This document shows positions 8,421 through 17,297 of a DNA stretch of 64,000 nt, in pieces (the first letter of the stretch is position 1; each line of letters opens with the position of its first letter). The stretch is from positions 248,001 through 312,000 of the forward strand of contig NZ_OOHJ01000005.1 of the NCBI RefSeq assembly GCF_900323885.1. The letters are read 5' to 3'. A model generated the notes under the pieces. The model searched no databases, was not told where the DNA came from, and worked only from the letters and a program-made list of their open reading frames with translations. The DNA comes from [Actinomadura] parvosata subsp. kistnae. GTDB lineage: Bacteria > Actinomycetota > Actinomycetes > Streptosporangiales > Streptosporangiaceae. The position numbers and the translations under genes were made by a program.

Positions 8421-8819
8421 TCATCGACGTTCCGGGGGCCGCTCGCCCATCAGCCGCCGCAGGCGTGGTGGCGGCGGCTCGGACAGGTTGGCGATCGCCG
8501 CCTCGGCGCTGGGATGGATGCTGAGCGCGTCCCACACCTCGGTGATCTGCAGCAGCCGGGCCGGCAGGTCCTGCACGGCGGCCAGGTGCAGGCGGCCGCC
8601 CTGCCTGCGCACCTCGCCGTGCACGCGCAGCAGGACGTGCAGGCCCGTGCTGTCCATGAAGGTGAGCCCGCCCAGGTCGAGGATCAGCGGCCGGCCCGGC
8701 TGCCACACCCGGCCGACGTAGGTCTCCAGGTCGTCGGCGCTGCTCGCGTCGAGCTCCCCGGCCACGCCGATCACCACCCCGTCGGCGAGCCGGCGGCAGT
8801 CGAGCCTCAAGGACGTCAT
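8421..8819 (-). CDS. STAS-domain anti-sigma factor antagonist
   Basis: A 132-residue SpoIIAA/RsbV-like protein. The core LILDLGGLTFMDSTGLH carries the conserved serine (DSTG) phosphorylated by anti-sigma kinases to switch binding off. It begins MTSLRLDCRRLADGVV and ends in a short Pro/Arg-rich tail. Proteins of this class free a sigma factor by binding its HATPase anti-sigma partner. Such a partner is encoded 1 kb away (9795-10199), which suggests a local partner-switching set. The ATG at 8819 has only a weak GGCGAGG upstream. Confidence 0.85.
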   Translation of the reverse strand: MTSLRLDCRRLADGVVIGVAGELDASSADDLETYVGRVWQPGRPLILDLGGLTFMDSTGLHVLLRVHGEVRRQGGRLHLAAVQDLPARLLQITEVWDALSIHPSAEAAIANLSEPPPPRLRRLMGERPPERR

Positions 8820-8990
8820 GCCGGCCTCGCCGGGGTGCGGGCCGGCGGAATCCGAACAATGGCGATCATGCCCGTCCCGGAAGGTTTGTCCTGGTGGTAC
8901 GGCGGCGTCCGTGCCGCCATCGCCGAGCCTATGGGGGAAAGCCGGTGCGGGAAGGCGGTTCGTCACACGGTCTTGTGATGAAGTAGGAGA

Positions 8991-9620
8991 ATGACCGGTC
9001 CGGAGGAGAGTGCGATCGGCCCACTCGGAGGCGACGGTTTCGCCGTCTCCTTCCCTGTGGTGGCGTTGATAGCGTCGGCCGGCGGGGTCGACGCGCTGTC
9101 GCGGGTGCTCGCCTCGCTGCCCGCCGGCCTGGCCGCGGCCGTGCTGATCGCCCTGCACCAGGATCCGGCCAATCCCACGGGGCGGCTGACGGCGATCCTG
9201 GCCCGCCGTTCCGTGCTGCCCGTCCGCAGGGCCGCCGACGGCGACCTGCTGCGGCCCGGGCAGGTCCTCGTCATCCCGCCGGGACAGCACCTGCTGGTCA
9301 CCTCCCAGTCCAGGATCGGGCTGATCGAGGCCGGCGCCCTGCCGCCGTCGCGGCCGTCGGCCGATCTGCTGCTGGCCAGCCTGGCGGTCACCTGCGGGCC
9401 ACGCGCGCTGGCCGTCGTCCTGACCGGCATGGGGCACGACGGCCAGGCCGGCGTGCGCGCCGTCGCCCACTGCGGCGGCACCGTCATCGCCCAGGACCAG
9501 GCCACCTCGAAGTTCTTCTCGATGCCGTCGGCCGCCATCGACACCCACCAGGTCGACCAGATCCTCGCCCTCGACGAGATCGCCGGCGCGATCGTCGCCC
9601 ATGCCGGCACGGCGACCTGA
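8991..9620 (+). CDS. Stand-alone CheB methylesterase domain protein
   Basis: A 209-residue protein with only the CheB catalytic domain and no receiver domain. The triad is visible: Ser29 in ALIASAGG, His56 in LIALHQDP and Asp150 in LTGMGHDG. In chemotaxis this enzyme removes methyl groups from receptor glutamates, but no CheR, CheA or receptor is seen nearby and actinomycetes of this type are normally non-flagellate. A role in another methylation-based signalling route is more likely. AGGAG lies almost against the ATG; no better in-frame start follows. It is divergent from the STAS gene and precedes the HATPase gene on the same strand. Confidence 0.82.
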   Translation: MTGPEESAIGPLGGDGFAVSFPVVALIASAGGVDALSRVLASLPAGLAAAVLIALHQDPANPTGRLTAILARRSVLPVRRAADGDLLRPGQVLVIPPGQHLLVTSQSRIGLIEAGALPPSRPSADLLLASLAVTCGPRALAVVLTGMGHDGQAGVRAVAHCGGTVIAQDQATSKFFSMPSAAIDTHQVDQILALDEIAGAIVAHAGTAT

Positions 9621-9794
9621 GCAGGCCCGCCACCTCCGAGCCCCCTGCACGGCGGCAGATGGCCGGCTCGCTCACCGGCCGCGTCCCTGCGGCGACATAC
9701 GGTTCCGTCCGTTATGGTGTTTGGTGCTCTGTCGCGAGGTCAGCGGGGAAAGGTCCGCACAGACCTCACCCCAACCTCCTGCGATGGGCCGCCG

Positions 9795-10199
9795 ATGACA
9801 ATGGAGCGAGTGCTGCACTCTCCGATCAGCGCCGATCTCGCACGCCTGCGCGACCTGGTCAGCGCGCACGCCGTCGACGGCGGCCTGCGCGGCGAGCGGC
9901 TGATGGACCTGGTGCTCGCGGTCAACGAGGCGATCACCAACGTGCTCGACCACGGCGGCGCCGCCGGCACGCTCACCGTCCGCACCCGGCCCGGCGCCGT
10001 CGTCGTGGAGATCGAGGACGTCGCCGGCCACCTGACCCGCGACCACCTGGTGGAAGCCAAGATCGAGCCGGGCGCGTCGCACGGCTACGGCCTGTGGATC
10101 ATCCAGCGGCTGTGCGACCAGGTCCGTCTCGACCAGACCGGCCAGGGCTCGCGGCTCACCCTGACCATGCACGTCCCCTTCACGGAGACCGGACGCTGA
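9795..10199 (+). CDS. RsbW/SpoIIAB-like ATP-binding anti-sigma factor or HATPase regulator
   Basis: A 134-residue GHKL ATPase of the HATPase_c_2 type. The N-box NEAITNVLDHGG and the G-box SHGYGLWIIQRLCD are clear, with no DHp or transmembrane segment. Such proteins phosphorylate STAS antagonists and bind sigma factors. The STAS gene nearby is a natural partner. An upstream in-frame start at 9714 would add 27 residues with no family support; ATG 9795 (or 9801) fits the usual length. It converges on the DHFR-like gene with a gap of only nine bases. Confidence 0.8.
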   Translation: MTMERVLHSPISADLARLRDLVSAHAVDGGLRGERLMDLVLAVNEAITNVLDHGGAAGTLTVRTRPGAVVVEIEDVAGHLTRDHLVEAKIEPGASHGYGLWIIQRLCDQVRLDQTGQGSRLTLTMHVPFTETGR

Positions 10200-10208
10200 C
10201 CGGCGGCC

Positions 10209-10787
10209 TCAGGGGTGCAGGGCGGGCCGGTAGACGAGCTCCAGGATGCGGCCGTCGAGCGTGCGGCTCTCGATCAGCTCGAGGTCGAAGTCGGGCGCGC
10301 CCCGGAAGATCGGGTCCAGCCCCGTCCGGCCGGTGATCACCGGGAAGAGCGTGACCTGCACCCGGTCCACCAGGCCGGCCGCCATCAGCGCCCGGTTCAT
10401 CGACAGGCTGCCGTGCGAGCGCAACGGCACGTCCGACTCCTCCTTGAGCCGGGCGACGACCTCGACGGCGTCGCCGCGGGCCAGGGTCGCGTCCGGCCAG
10501 TCGAGTGCTCCGTCGAGGGTGCTCGACACGACCGTCGCCGGCAGGTTCACCATCCTCGTGACCCACGGGTCGCGCACCTCGGACCCGTCCGTGCTGTCGG
10601 CCAGCATCCCGGCGAACGCCCGGTAGGTGGCGGCCCCGAACACCATCCGCTGCCGCTCGCCGTACTGGGCGTAGCGGTGCTCGAGGAGTTCGGGGCCCTG
10701 CTTGCCCCAGTAGCCGGTCCAGTCGCCGCCGGCGGCGCCGTAGCCGTCGAGGCTGGAGAAGACGTCGAAGGTGTAGGTGGCGGTCAT
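10209..10787 (-). CDS. Dihydrofolate reductase family protein (RibD C-terminal-like)
   Basis: A 192-residue protein of the RibD_C/DHFR superfamily. It opens TYTFDVFSSLDGYGA, then has the conserved GAATYRAFAGM, the nucleotide-binding SHGSLSMNRALMAAGLVD and the strand VTLFPVITGRTGLDPIF. Members are NADPH-dependent reductases, usually of unknown substrate, and do not replace true folate reductase. GAGGAGAG sits seven bases before the ATG, a strong ribosome site. It is followed upstream by a luciferase-like oxidoreductase on the same strand 89 bases away. Confidence 0.88.
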   Translation of the reverse strand: MTATYTFDVFSSLDGYGAAGGDWTGYWGKQGPELLEHRYAQYGERQRMVFGAATYRAFAGMLADSTDGSEVRDPWVTRMVNLPATVVSSTLDGALDWPDATLARGDAVEVVARLKEESDVPLRSHGSLSMNRALMAAGLVDRVQVTLFPVITGRTGLDPIFRGAPDFDLELIESRTLDGRILELVYRPALHP

Positions 10788-10876
10788 GTCGCTCTCCTCG
10801 GGGTGCCGTCGATCACGGGTCGCACATGCAGACTCGCGGCACCGCCGAAACTCATCGACCCCCGGCGTTCGCCCGC

Positions 10877-11899
10877 TCAGCGCCAGCCGAGGGCGGGGGC
10901 CACATGGGTCAGGACCGAGGAGAGCAGGTGGGCGTTGTAGTCCACGCCGAGCTGGCTGGGCACCGTCAGCAGGAGCGTGTCGGCCGCGGCGATCGCCTCG
11001 TCGGCGGCCAGCTCCTTCACCAGCACGTCCGGCTCGGCGGCGTACGTGCGCCCGAAGATGGCCCTGGTCGTCGCGTCGATGAAGCCCACCTGGTCCGAGC
11101 TCGCGCGCTCGTGACCGAAGTACGCGCGGTCCGTCTCGTTGACGATCGGCATGATCGAGCGGCTCACCGACACCCGCGGCTCGCCCTCGTGGCAGGCCTC
11201 CTTCCACGCCTCCCGGTAGGCCGCGATCTGCTCGGCCTGCTGCACGTGGAACGGCTTGCCGTTCTCGTCGTCCTTGAGCGTGGAGCTCATCAGGTGCATG
11301 CCCAGGCCGGCGGCCCACTTCGCGGTGGCGTTCGAGCTGGAGCCCCACCAGATGCGCTGCCGCAGCCCCTCCGAGTGCGGTTCGAGGCGCAGCAGGCCGG
11401 GCGGGTTGGGGAACATCGGCCGCGGGTTCGGCTGCGCGAACCCCTCGCCGCGCAGCACGTCGAGGAAGACCTCCGCGTGGCGGCGCGCCATGTCCGCCTC
11501 GGTCTCGCCCTCGGCCGGCTGGTAGCCGAAGTAGCGCCAGCCGTCGATCACCTGCTCGGGTGATCCCCGGCTGATGCCGAGCTGCAGCCGGCCGCCCGCG
11601 ATGAGGTCGGCCGCGCCCGCGTCCTCGGCCATGTAGAGGGGGTTCTCGTAGCGCATGTCGATGACGCCGGTGCCGATCTCGATCCGGCTGGTCCGCGCGC
11701 CGACGGCCGCCAGCAGCGGGAACGGGCTGGCCAGCTGCTGGGCGAAGTGGTGGACGCGGAAGTAGGCGCCGTCGGCACCGAGCTCCTCGGCGGCCACCGC
11801 CAGCTCGATCGACTGCAGCAGGGTGTCGGACGCGCTGCGTGCCTTCGAGTACGGCGACGACGACCAATGCCCGAAGCTCAGGAAACCGATCTTCTTCAT
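10877..11899 (-). CDS. LLM-class flavin-dependent oxidoreductase (luciferase-like)
   Basis: A 340-residue TIM-barrel flavoprotein of the bacterial luciferase-like family. Typical signs are the opening KKIGFLSFGHW, the ELGADGAYFRVHHFAQ segment, EIGTGVIDMRYENP and GRLQLGISRGSPEQ. These enzymes use reduced FMN or F420 supplied in the cytoplasm; the substrate cannot be read from sequence. The ATG at 11899 is preferred over an upstream GTG because homologues open with MKK. No partner flavin reductase is adjacent. Confidence 0.87.
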   Translation of the reverse strand: MKKIGFLSFGHWSSSPYSKARSASDTLLQSIELAVAAEELGADGAYFRVHHFAQQLASPFPLLAAVGARTSRIEIGTGVIDMRYENPLYMAEDAGAADLIAGGRLQLGISRGSPEQVIDGWRYFGYQPAEGETEADMARRHAEVFLDVLRGEGFAQPNPRPMFPNPPGLLRLEPHSEGLRQRIWWGSSSNATAKWAAGLGMHLMSSTLKDDENGKPFHVQQAEQIAAYREAWKEACHEGEPRVSVSRSIMPIVNETDRAYFGHERASSDQVGFIDATTRAIFGRTYAAEPDVLVKELAADEAIAAADTLLLTVPSQLGVDYNAHLLSSVLTHVAPALGWR

Positions 11900-11953
11900 A
11901 CCGGTCTTCAACCTTCCGCGCGTCAAGGACATTCCTGGACCGGCCGTCCCGGC

Positions 11954-13570
11954 TCACGCGAGGTCGCGGCGCCGCAGCCCGTACCCGCCGAGGAGGGCCA
12001 GCAGGACGGCGAGCGCCGTCAGCACGAGCGTGGCCACCGGGGCGAACGTGCCCAGGGGGTGCCAGGGCAGGTGGGACAGCACGGAGGTGTTCGCCAGCCA
12101 GGCCGGCACCCCCGCGTACGGGCCGAAGACCTGCACGAGCGCGCTGTAGAGGAACACCGCCCAGGCGGCGGCCATCGCGCGCGGGGCCAGGCCGAGCAGC
12201 GCGGCGGGCAGGGCCAGCAGCACCAGCACCTCGGGCAGGCGCAGCAGGCTCGCCCCCGCCACCTCGGCCACCAGGCCCGGCTCGCCGGTGGAGACGGCGG
12301 CGCCGAGGCCGAGGCCCGCGCCGTAGACGGTGAGCAGGAGGAGCGCGCCGAGCGCGGTGACCGCCAGGGACGCGGTGAACCAGGCCGAGCGGCTGGTCGG
12401 CCCGGCCAGCACGGGCTGGACGCGGCCGTGCGCCTCCTCGGCACGCAGCCGGGCGGCCGACAGCAGCACGAACACGCCGGTGTAGAGCGAGCCGGTGAAC
12501 ACCATGAGGCTCAGCCAGCCGCGCACCACGTCCGCGCCGGGAGAGAACAGGCCCAGGTCGATGCCGGTCATGCCGCCGCTCATGCCGCCCATGGCCAGGC
12601 CCGCGGCCAGGAACGCGGCCGCCCACCAGGCGATGGACGCCTGCTGCAGCCGCCAGGCCAGCCCTAGCGGGGAGCGCAGCCACGACGGCGCGGCGGCCTG
12701 CCCGGGGCGGGCGGCGATCAGGGCGGCGCCGAGGTCGCGCTGCCCGGCCAGCCGGTAGGCGGCGGCGACCAGCAGCGCGGCGAGCGCCACCGGCAGGGCG
12801 AGCGGCCACCAGCGGTCGCCGGCCAGCACCCTGGTCTGCTGCGCCCAGCCGATCGGCGACAGCCAGAACAGCGGCCCGCCCTGCTGGTCCTGCAGCGCTC
12901 CGGCGCCGCGCACGAGCCACGCCGCGAACAGCGCCGCGCCCGCGATCCCGCTGGCGCCCCGGGGCTGTTCGGTGATCTGCACGGTGACGGCGGTGAGCGC
13001 CGCGAACACCAGCCCGGTCGCGGCCAGGGAGAGGCCGAACAGCAGCGCGCTGCCCGCCGGGAAGCCGACGCTGATCGCGGCGGCGGCGGTGAGGGCGGCC
13101 AGCGCCGTGTTGCCGATGGCGGAGACGATGAGGGCGGCGGTGAGCTGGGCGTGCCGGCCCACGACGGCGGCCCTGATCAGCTCGGCCCGGCCGGTCTGCT
13201 CCTCGGCGCGGGTGTGCCGGGTGATGAGCAGGATGTTCATCAATGCGGCGGCCAGCAGGAACTCCACCCAGTAGGCGGCCAGGAAGTAGCCCTGCGGGGT
13301 GACGGGCCCGTCGCCGAAGACCGGCCCGGCGAGCACCCGCATGAACGACGCCCTGATCATTTGCGCGGCCTCGGCCCTGGCCTCCGGAGTCGGGGCGACG
13401 ATGGTGGCGGCGGCGTAGTAGAAGCGCGGCACCATGGCGGCGATGGCGATCAGCCAGATCGGCAGCTTGATCCGGTCGCGGCGCAGCGCCAGCCGGAGCA
13501 TCGCGGCGGTGCCTGTCAGATGGGTGCCCGTCAGATGGGTGCCGGTCGGCTGGGTGCTGGTGGCGGTCAT
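11954..13570 (-). CDS. ABC-2-type exporter permease (antibiotic exporter-like)
   Basis: A 538-residue membrane protein with about twelve hydrophobic helices in two halves, the layout of actinomycete polyketide-antibiotic exporter permeases. No ATPase motif is present. The ATG overlaps the stop of the ATPase gene (ATGA), so the two subunits are made together. Residues 8-24 are a Thr-Gly-rich repeat from three 15-bp DNA units. Together with the adjacent ATPase and SDR genes and a divergent GbsR-like regulator, this looks like an inducible detoxification or efflux operon. Confidence 0.88.
   Translation of the reverse strand: MTATSTQPTGTHLTGTHLTGTAAMLRLALRRDRIKLPIWLIAIAAMVPRFYYAAATIVAPTPEARAEAAQMIRASFMRVLAGPVFGDGPVTPQGYFLAAYWVEFLLAAALMNILLITRHTRAEEQTGRAELIRAAVVGRHAQLTAALIVSAIGNTALAALTAAAAISVGFPAGSALLFGLSLAATGLVFAALTAVTVQITEQPRGASGIAGAALFAAWLVRGAGALQDQQGGPLFWLSPIGWAQQTRVLAGDRWWPLALPVALAALLVAAAYRLAGQRDLGAALIAARPGQAAAPSWLRSPLGLAWRLQQASIAWWAAAFLAAGLAMGGMSGGMTGIDLGLFSPGADVVRGWLSLMVFTGSLYTGVFVLLSAARLRAEEAHGRVQPVLAGPTSRSAWFTASLAVTALGALLLLTVYGAGLGLGAAVSTGEPGLVAEVAGASLLRLPEVLVLLALPAALLGLAPRAMAAAWAVFLYSALVQVFGPYAGVPAWLANTSVLSHLPWHPLGTFAPVATLVLTALAVLLALLGGYGLRRRDLA
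13509..13553. repeat. Three 15-bp tandem repeats in the exporter permease N-terminus
   Basis: Units at 13509, 13524 and 13539 resemble gtgcccgtcagatgg; the third is more diverged. They encode a repeated TGTHL pentapeptide right after the start of the permease, a hydrophilic cytoplasmic tail in which length change should be tolerated. Confidence 0.8.
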
Positions 13571-14463
13571 GCGGCGGCCTGCTCGGTGCTGTAGTGCCGG
13601 AGCATGAGCTCCTCCAGCGTCGGCGGGTGGCTGACCAGCGAGCGGATGCCGAACGTGGTCAGGTGCCGGACGGCGGCGTCGAGATGCCGGGTCTCGACGC
13701 TGAAGCGCACGTCCAGGCCGTCCACGGCCGCCTGGTGCACGCCGGGCAGCCCGTCCAGGCCGGTGACCGGGGCGGCGGTGGTGGCCACGATGCTGGTGCG
13801 GGTCAGATGCCGCAGCTGCTCCAGCGTGCCCGACTCCACGGTACGGCCGGAGCGGATGATGGTGACGCGGTCGGCCAGGTTCTCCACCTGGGCGAGGATG
13901 TGGCTGGATAGCAGGATCGTCCGGCCGGCCGCCTTGGCCTCGGCCACGACCTGCTGGAAGACGGCCTCCATCAGCGGGTCCAGGCCGCTCGTCGGCTCGT
14001 CCAGGATGAGCAGCTCCACGTCGGCGGCGAAGGCGGCGACGAGGGCGACCTTCTGCCGGTTGCCCTTGGAGTAGGTGCGGGCCTTCTTCCTCGGGTCCAG
14101 CTCGAAACGCTCGACCAGTTCCTTCCTGCGCTTGACGTCCAGGCCGCCGCGCAGCCGGCCGAGCACGTCGATGACCTCGCCGCCGGTCAGGTTGGGCCAC
14201 AGCTCGACGTCGCCCGGCACGTACGCCAGCCGGCGGTGCAGCCGCACGGCGTCGGCCCACGGGTCGCCGCCCAGCAGCCGGGCGCTGCCCGAGGTGGCGC
14301 GGATCAGGCCGAGCAGGATGCGGATGGTGGTGCTCTTGCCCGCGCCGTTCGGGCCGAGGAAGCCGTGCACCTCCCCGGTCTGGACGGTGAGGTCGAGGCC
14401 GTCGAGGGCGCGGGCCGGCCCGTAGGCCTTGACCAGCCCGGACACGGCTATGGCGGCGGTCAT
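13567..14463 (-). CDS. ABC transporter ATP-binding protein (DrrA-like exporter ATPase)
   Basis: A 298-residue ATPase. Walker A is GPNGAGKST (residues 37-45), the signature is the YSKGNRQKV form common in drug exporters, and Walker B is [13 protein letters not shown]. The C-terminal 80 residues form the extra regulatory domain of DrrA-type proteins. It couples ATP hydrolysis to the permease encoded next. Both junctions, with the SDR upstream and the permease downstream, are ATGA overlaps, so the three genes form one operon. Confidence 0.92.
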   Translation of the reverse strand: MTAAIAVSGLVKAYGPARALDGLDLTVQTGEVHGFLGPNGAGKSTTIRILLGLIRATSGSARLLGGDPWADAVRLHRRLAYVPGDVELWPNLTGGEVIDVLGRLRGGLDVKRRKELVERFELDPRKKARTYSKGNRQKVALVAAFAADVELLILDEPTSGLDPLMEAVFQQVVAEAKAAGRTILLSSHILAQVENLADRVTIIRSGRTVESGTLEQLRHLTRTSIVATTAAPVTGLDGLPGVHQAAVDGLDVRFSVETRHLDAAVRHLTTFGIRSLVSHPPTLEELMLRHYSTEQAAA

Positions 14464-15302
14464 GAGGTGCTCCTGGCGGGGTGGTGTGCGGTGACCGCGG
14501 CGTCGAAGTCGCGATCGGGCAGCGTCCTGTGCAGGTTCAGCAGGGCTTCGGCCTGCCAGCCGACCACGTAGCGGGTCTCGGGCCGGTCCGACTCGACCGC
14601 CTCGACGATCGTGGCCGCGACGACGCCGGGGTCCGAGGCCGGGCTGTCCGGGTCGTTCATGGCGGCTTCTGCGGCCTGGGCCATGGCCTCGGCCATCCGG
14701 TGGTAGGGGCCCTGGCCGGAGATCTCGCGGAGCTGGCGGGCCGATCCGGCCTCGAAGCCGGTCCTGATGATGCCCGGCTGGATGACGACGACGTCGATGC
14801 CGAACGGCGCGACCTCCATGCGCAGGGTGTCGGAGAACGCCTCCTGGGCGTGCTTGGAGGCGTAGTACCAGGCGCCGAGCGGCAGGGCCAGCTCGCCGCC
14901 GATCGAGGAGACGTTCACGATCGTGCCCGAGCGCCGGTGGCGCATGAGCGGCAGGACGAGCTGGGTCAGCCGGGCCGGCCCGAACACGTTCACCTCGAAC
15001 ACCTCGCGCGCCATCGCGAGCGGCGTGTCCTCGATGGCGCCGTGCACGACCGTGCCGGCGTTGTTGACCAGCACGTCGATGCGGCCGTGCGCGTCCACGA
15101 TCGTGCGGACGACCCTGTGCAGGTCCTCCTCTTTGGTCACGTCCATGGGCAGGGCGTGGCCTCCTGCCTCGCGCAGCGCGCCCATCAGGTGGGCGCGTCG
15201 CGCGGCGCCGTACACGACGTGGCCGGCGCGCAGCAGCTCCCGTGCGGTGGCCTGGCCGATTCCGGACGAGGCGCCGGTGACCAGGCAGACCTTGGCTGAC
15301 AT
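14460..15302 (-). CDS. SDR family NAD(P)-dependent oxidoreductase, first gene of the exporter operon
   Basis: A 280-residue classical [11 protein letters not shown] cofactor loop, NNAG strand, VNVSSIGG with the catalytic Ser and YYASK with Tyr and Lys. The arrangement ARR after beta-2 suggests NADP(H). Its location ahead of an efflux pump suggests it modifies a toxic compound or a metabolite to be exported, which is inference. The ATG at 15302 has AAGGGAT upstream. An inverted repeat at 15322-15341 lies just before it and is the obvious operator. Confidence 0.88.
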   Translation of the reverse strand: MSAKVCLVTGASSGIGQATARELLRAGHVVYGAARRAHLMGALREAGGHALPMDVTKEEDLHRVVRTIVDAHGRIDVLVNNAGTVVHGAIEDTPLAMAREVFEVNVFGPARLTQLVLPLMRHRRSGTIVNVSSIGGELALPLGAWYYASKHAQEAFSDTLRMEVAPFGIDVVVIQPGIIRTGFEAGSARQLREISGQGPYHRMAEAMAQAAEAAMNDPDSPASDPGVVAATIVEAVESDRPETRYVVGWQAEALLNLHRTLPDRDFDAAVTAHHPARSTS

Positions 15303-15321
15303 GGGCAGAGATCCCTTCTGG

Positions 15322-15341
15322 GTGAACGTCCCTTCGTTCAC
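15322..15341. promoter_or_regulatory. Inverted-repeat operator candidate before the SDR/ABC exporter operon
   Basis: GTGAACG (15322-15328) and CGTTCAC (15335-15341) are perfect inverse arms around TCCCTT. It sits 20-39 bases upstream of the SDR start and in the spacer shared with the divergent GbsR/MarR-like gene, the most likely binder. Confidence 0.6.
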
Positions 15342-15528
15342 GCAGAGGGAAAAGCTACGGACGCCATCAGGAATCGGGCAAGGAGCGAAAAGCATCACCG
15401 CAGGTCATAGCGATTCGATTGGTGTCATGACGGTGTCGGCAAACGCAACACCTCGGCCGCGGCTGTCGCGATGAGGTGGTGCCGGCGGCATACTGGGGGC
15501 GCCGCCGCAGGACGTTCCAGGAGGGCGC

Positions 15529-16239
15529 ATGCCGCGAGGCCACCTGTCGTACGAGGAGCGCCGCACGATCGCCGAAGGGCTGCTCAACGGGCTGGCGTAC
15601 GCCGAGATCGCCCGCCGCCTGGGCCGCCCGCGCTCCACCGTCGGCCGCGAGATCGCCCGCAACGGCGGCCCGCACGGCTACCGCGCCGCCCACGCGCAAC
15701 GGGCCGCCGAATGGCGCGCCCGCCGCCGCCCCAGTCCTGTCCCCGGCCCGCCGGCGGCCACGACCGACCGGCGCGACCCGGAGGCGGTGCGCGCGTTCGA
15801 GGAGCTGCTCACCGAGCGGCTGGGCGGCATGCCGCCGATGGCCGCCCGGGTGCTGGCCTGCCTGTTCACCAGCGACACCGGCGACCTGACCGTCGCCGAC
15901 CTCACCGAACGGCTGCGCGTGAGCCCCGCCTCCATCTCCAAAGGCGTCGGCTACCTCGAACTGATCGGCCTCATCCGGCGCGAACGCGACAACCGGCGCG
16001 AGCGGTACGTCATCGACGACGAGGTGTGGTACCACGCCTGGCAGGTGGGCGCCCGGTCGATGATGATGTGGGCCGAGACCGTCCGCGTGGGCGTCGACGT
16101 GCTCGGCGCCGACACCCCGGCCGGCCGCCGCCTCCGCACCGCGAGCCGCTTCTTCGACCTGCTCAGCACCGACATGGCCCTCGCCGCCGAGCACTACCGG
16201 CAGACCTTCGCCGGCGACCAGGACACCGCGGGGGAGTGA
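15529..16239 (+). CDS. GbsR/MarR-family regulator with an added N-terminal IS30-type HTH
   Basis: A 236-residue protein with two DNA-binding regions. Residues 5-45 (LSYEERRTIAEGLLNG then EIARRLGRPRSTVGREI) match the HTH found at the start of IS30 transposases. Residues 85-225 form a GbsR-like winged helix (DLTERLRVSPASISKGVGY, then LIRRERDNRRERY) with a C-terminal helical dimer region. The first part is probably a domain captured as a second DNA-reading head, not an active transposase, since no DDE domain follows. GGAGGG lies before the ATG. It is divergent from the SDR/ABC exporter operon and probably represses it. Confidence 0.82.
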   Translation: MPRGHLSYEERRTIAEGLLNGLAYAEIARRLGRPRSTVGREIARNGGPHGYRAAHAQRAAEWRARRRPSPVPGPPAATTDRRDPEAVRAFEELLTERLGGMPPMAARVLACLFTSDTGDLTVADLTERLRVSPASISKGVGYLELIGLIRRERDNRRERYVIDDEVWYHAWQVGARSMMMWAETVRVGVDVLGADTPAGRRLRTASRFFDLLSTDMALAAEHYRQTFAGDQDTAGE

Positions 16240-16340
16240 GCCCCCTCGGCCACGGCCCGCGCGCCCGGCAGGTGCGCACGCGGGCCGGCGCCGTACGTCC
16301 TCGGCCTGTCCTGCCGCCGGAGCAGGGCAGGGATCCTCTG

Positions 16341-16362
16341 TTAGGATACGACTGTATCCAAA
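16341..16362. promoter_or_regulatory. TetR-type operator over the hydrolase promoter
   Basis: TTAGGATAC (16341-16349) and GTATCCAAA (16354-16362) form 9-bp arms with one mismatch around GACT. TAGGAT inside the first arm could act as a -10 element, so binding would block transcription. It lies 18 bases upstream of the hydrolase start, with a TetR gene next in the same unit. Confidence 0.75.
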
Positions 16363-16379
16363 CAGGAGATGAGGTCACC

Positions 16380-17288
16380 ATGCGCGTGCCTGACCGTCCG
16401 TCCGGCTTCACCAGCGACGCCGCCCGCGACAAGTACCACGCCGCCTACGACCGGTTACTGCGCGAGCTGTGGCCCGTTCCGGTGGACGCCTTCGACGTGG
16501 AGACCCGCGCCGGGAGCGTGCGGGCCTACCGGGCGGGGCCGGTCGAGGGGGATCCGGTCGTTCTGGTGGCGGGTGCCGGGGGGAACGCGCTGGCCTGGTA
16601 CCAATACGTCGAGCCGCTGGCGCGTACGCGTCCGGTCCTCGTCCTCGATCCGCTCGGCGAGCCCGGCCGGTCCGTGCAGACGCGGCCGCTGGAGTCCGGT
16701 GCCACGGTCGGGGGGTGGATCACCGACGTGCTGGTCGCGGCCGGCGCCGAGCGGGCGCACCTGGTGGGGTTCTCGGCGGGCGCGTGGGCCGCGGTGGAGC
16801 AGCAGCGCGGCGGCGGGGGCCGGGTCGCGGCGCTGACGCTGGTGGATCCGGGCGGGTTCGGCCCGATCACCGGGCGGTTCCTGCGGTGGGCCGTCGTCGG
16901 CGCCGTCTGCTCCATGCTGCCCCGCGTGCTGCGGCACCGGCTCGCGGGCGTGGCGGGCAACGGCGTGCTGCGCGAGGACGCGCTGATCGAGCTGATGCGG
17001 CTCGGCTTCTCCTACCGCCGGCGGGTGCCCGTCCCGCCCGTCTACACCGACGAGCAGCTGCGCGAGCTGACCGTGCCCGTGCAGGTGCTCCTCGGCGCGC
17101 GCAGCACGCTGCTGGACGCCCGGGCGGTGGCCGCGCGGCTGGCCGACGTGGTGCCGTCGTGGCGGGTGGAGATCGTGCCCGGCACCGGACACTCGCTGTC
17201 CGTCGAGGCGGCGGACCTGGTCATCGAGCGCATCCTCGGCTTCCCCCGCCAGGCGCGGCCCGCCGGTGCGGCGCCGGCGCACGGGTAG
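16380..17288 (+). CDS. Alpha/beta hydrolase
   Basis: A 302-residue alpha/beta-hydrolase. The oxyanion region is VAGAGGNALAW, the nucleophile elbow is VGFSAGAWA (Ser in GxSxG), and GTGHSLSVE holds the likely catalytic His. It is cytoplasmic, with no signal peptide. The substrate is unknown; small esters or lactones are typical. The ATG is placed by AGGAGATGAGG upstream. It is followed after nine bases by a TetR gene, and an operator-like palindrome covers its promoter, so it is likely induced by its own substrate. Confidence 0.87.
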   Translation: MRVPDRPSGFTSDAARDKYHAAYDRLLRELWPVPVDAFDVETRAGSVRAYRAGPVEGDPVVLVAGAGGNALAWYQYVEPLARTRPVLVLDPLGEPGRSVQTRPLESGATVGGWITDVLVAAGAERAHLVGFSAGAWAAVEQQRGGGGRVAALTLVDPGGFGPITGRFLRWAVVGAVCSMLPRVLRHRLAGVAGNGVLREDALIELMRLGFSYRRRVPVPPVYTDEQLRELTVPVQVLLGARSTLLDARAVAARLADVVPSWRVEIVPGTGHSLSVEAADLVIERILGFPRQARPAGAAPAHG

Positions 17289-17297
17289 GTCACCGGC

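Noticed and set aside
8421..10199. A chemotaxis operon
   Set aside because: Only the CheB domain is present; there is no CheA, CheW, CheR, CheY or receptor.
15529..16239. IS30 transposase
   Set aside because: Only the N-terminal HTH matches; the rest is a GbsR/MarR-like regulator and there is no DDE domain or terminal inverted repeat.
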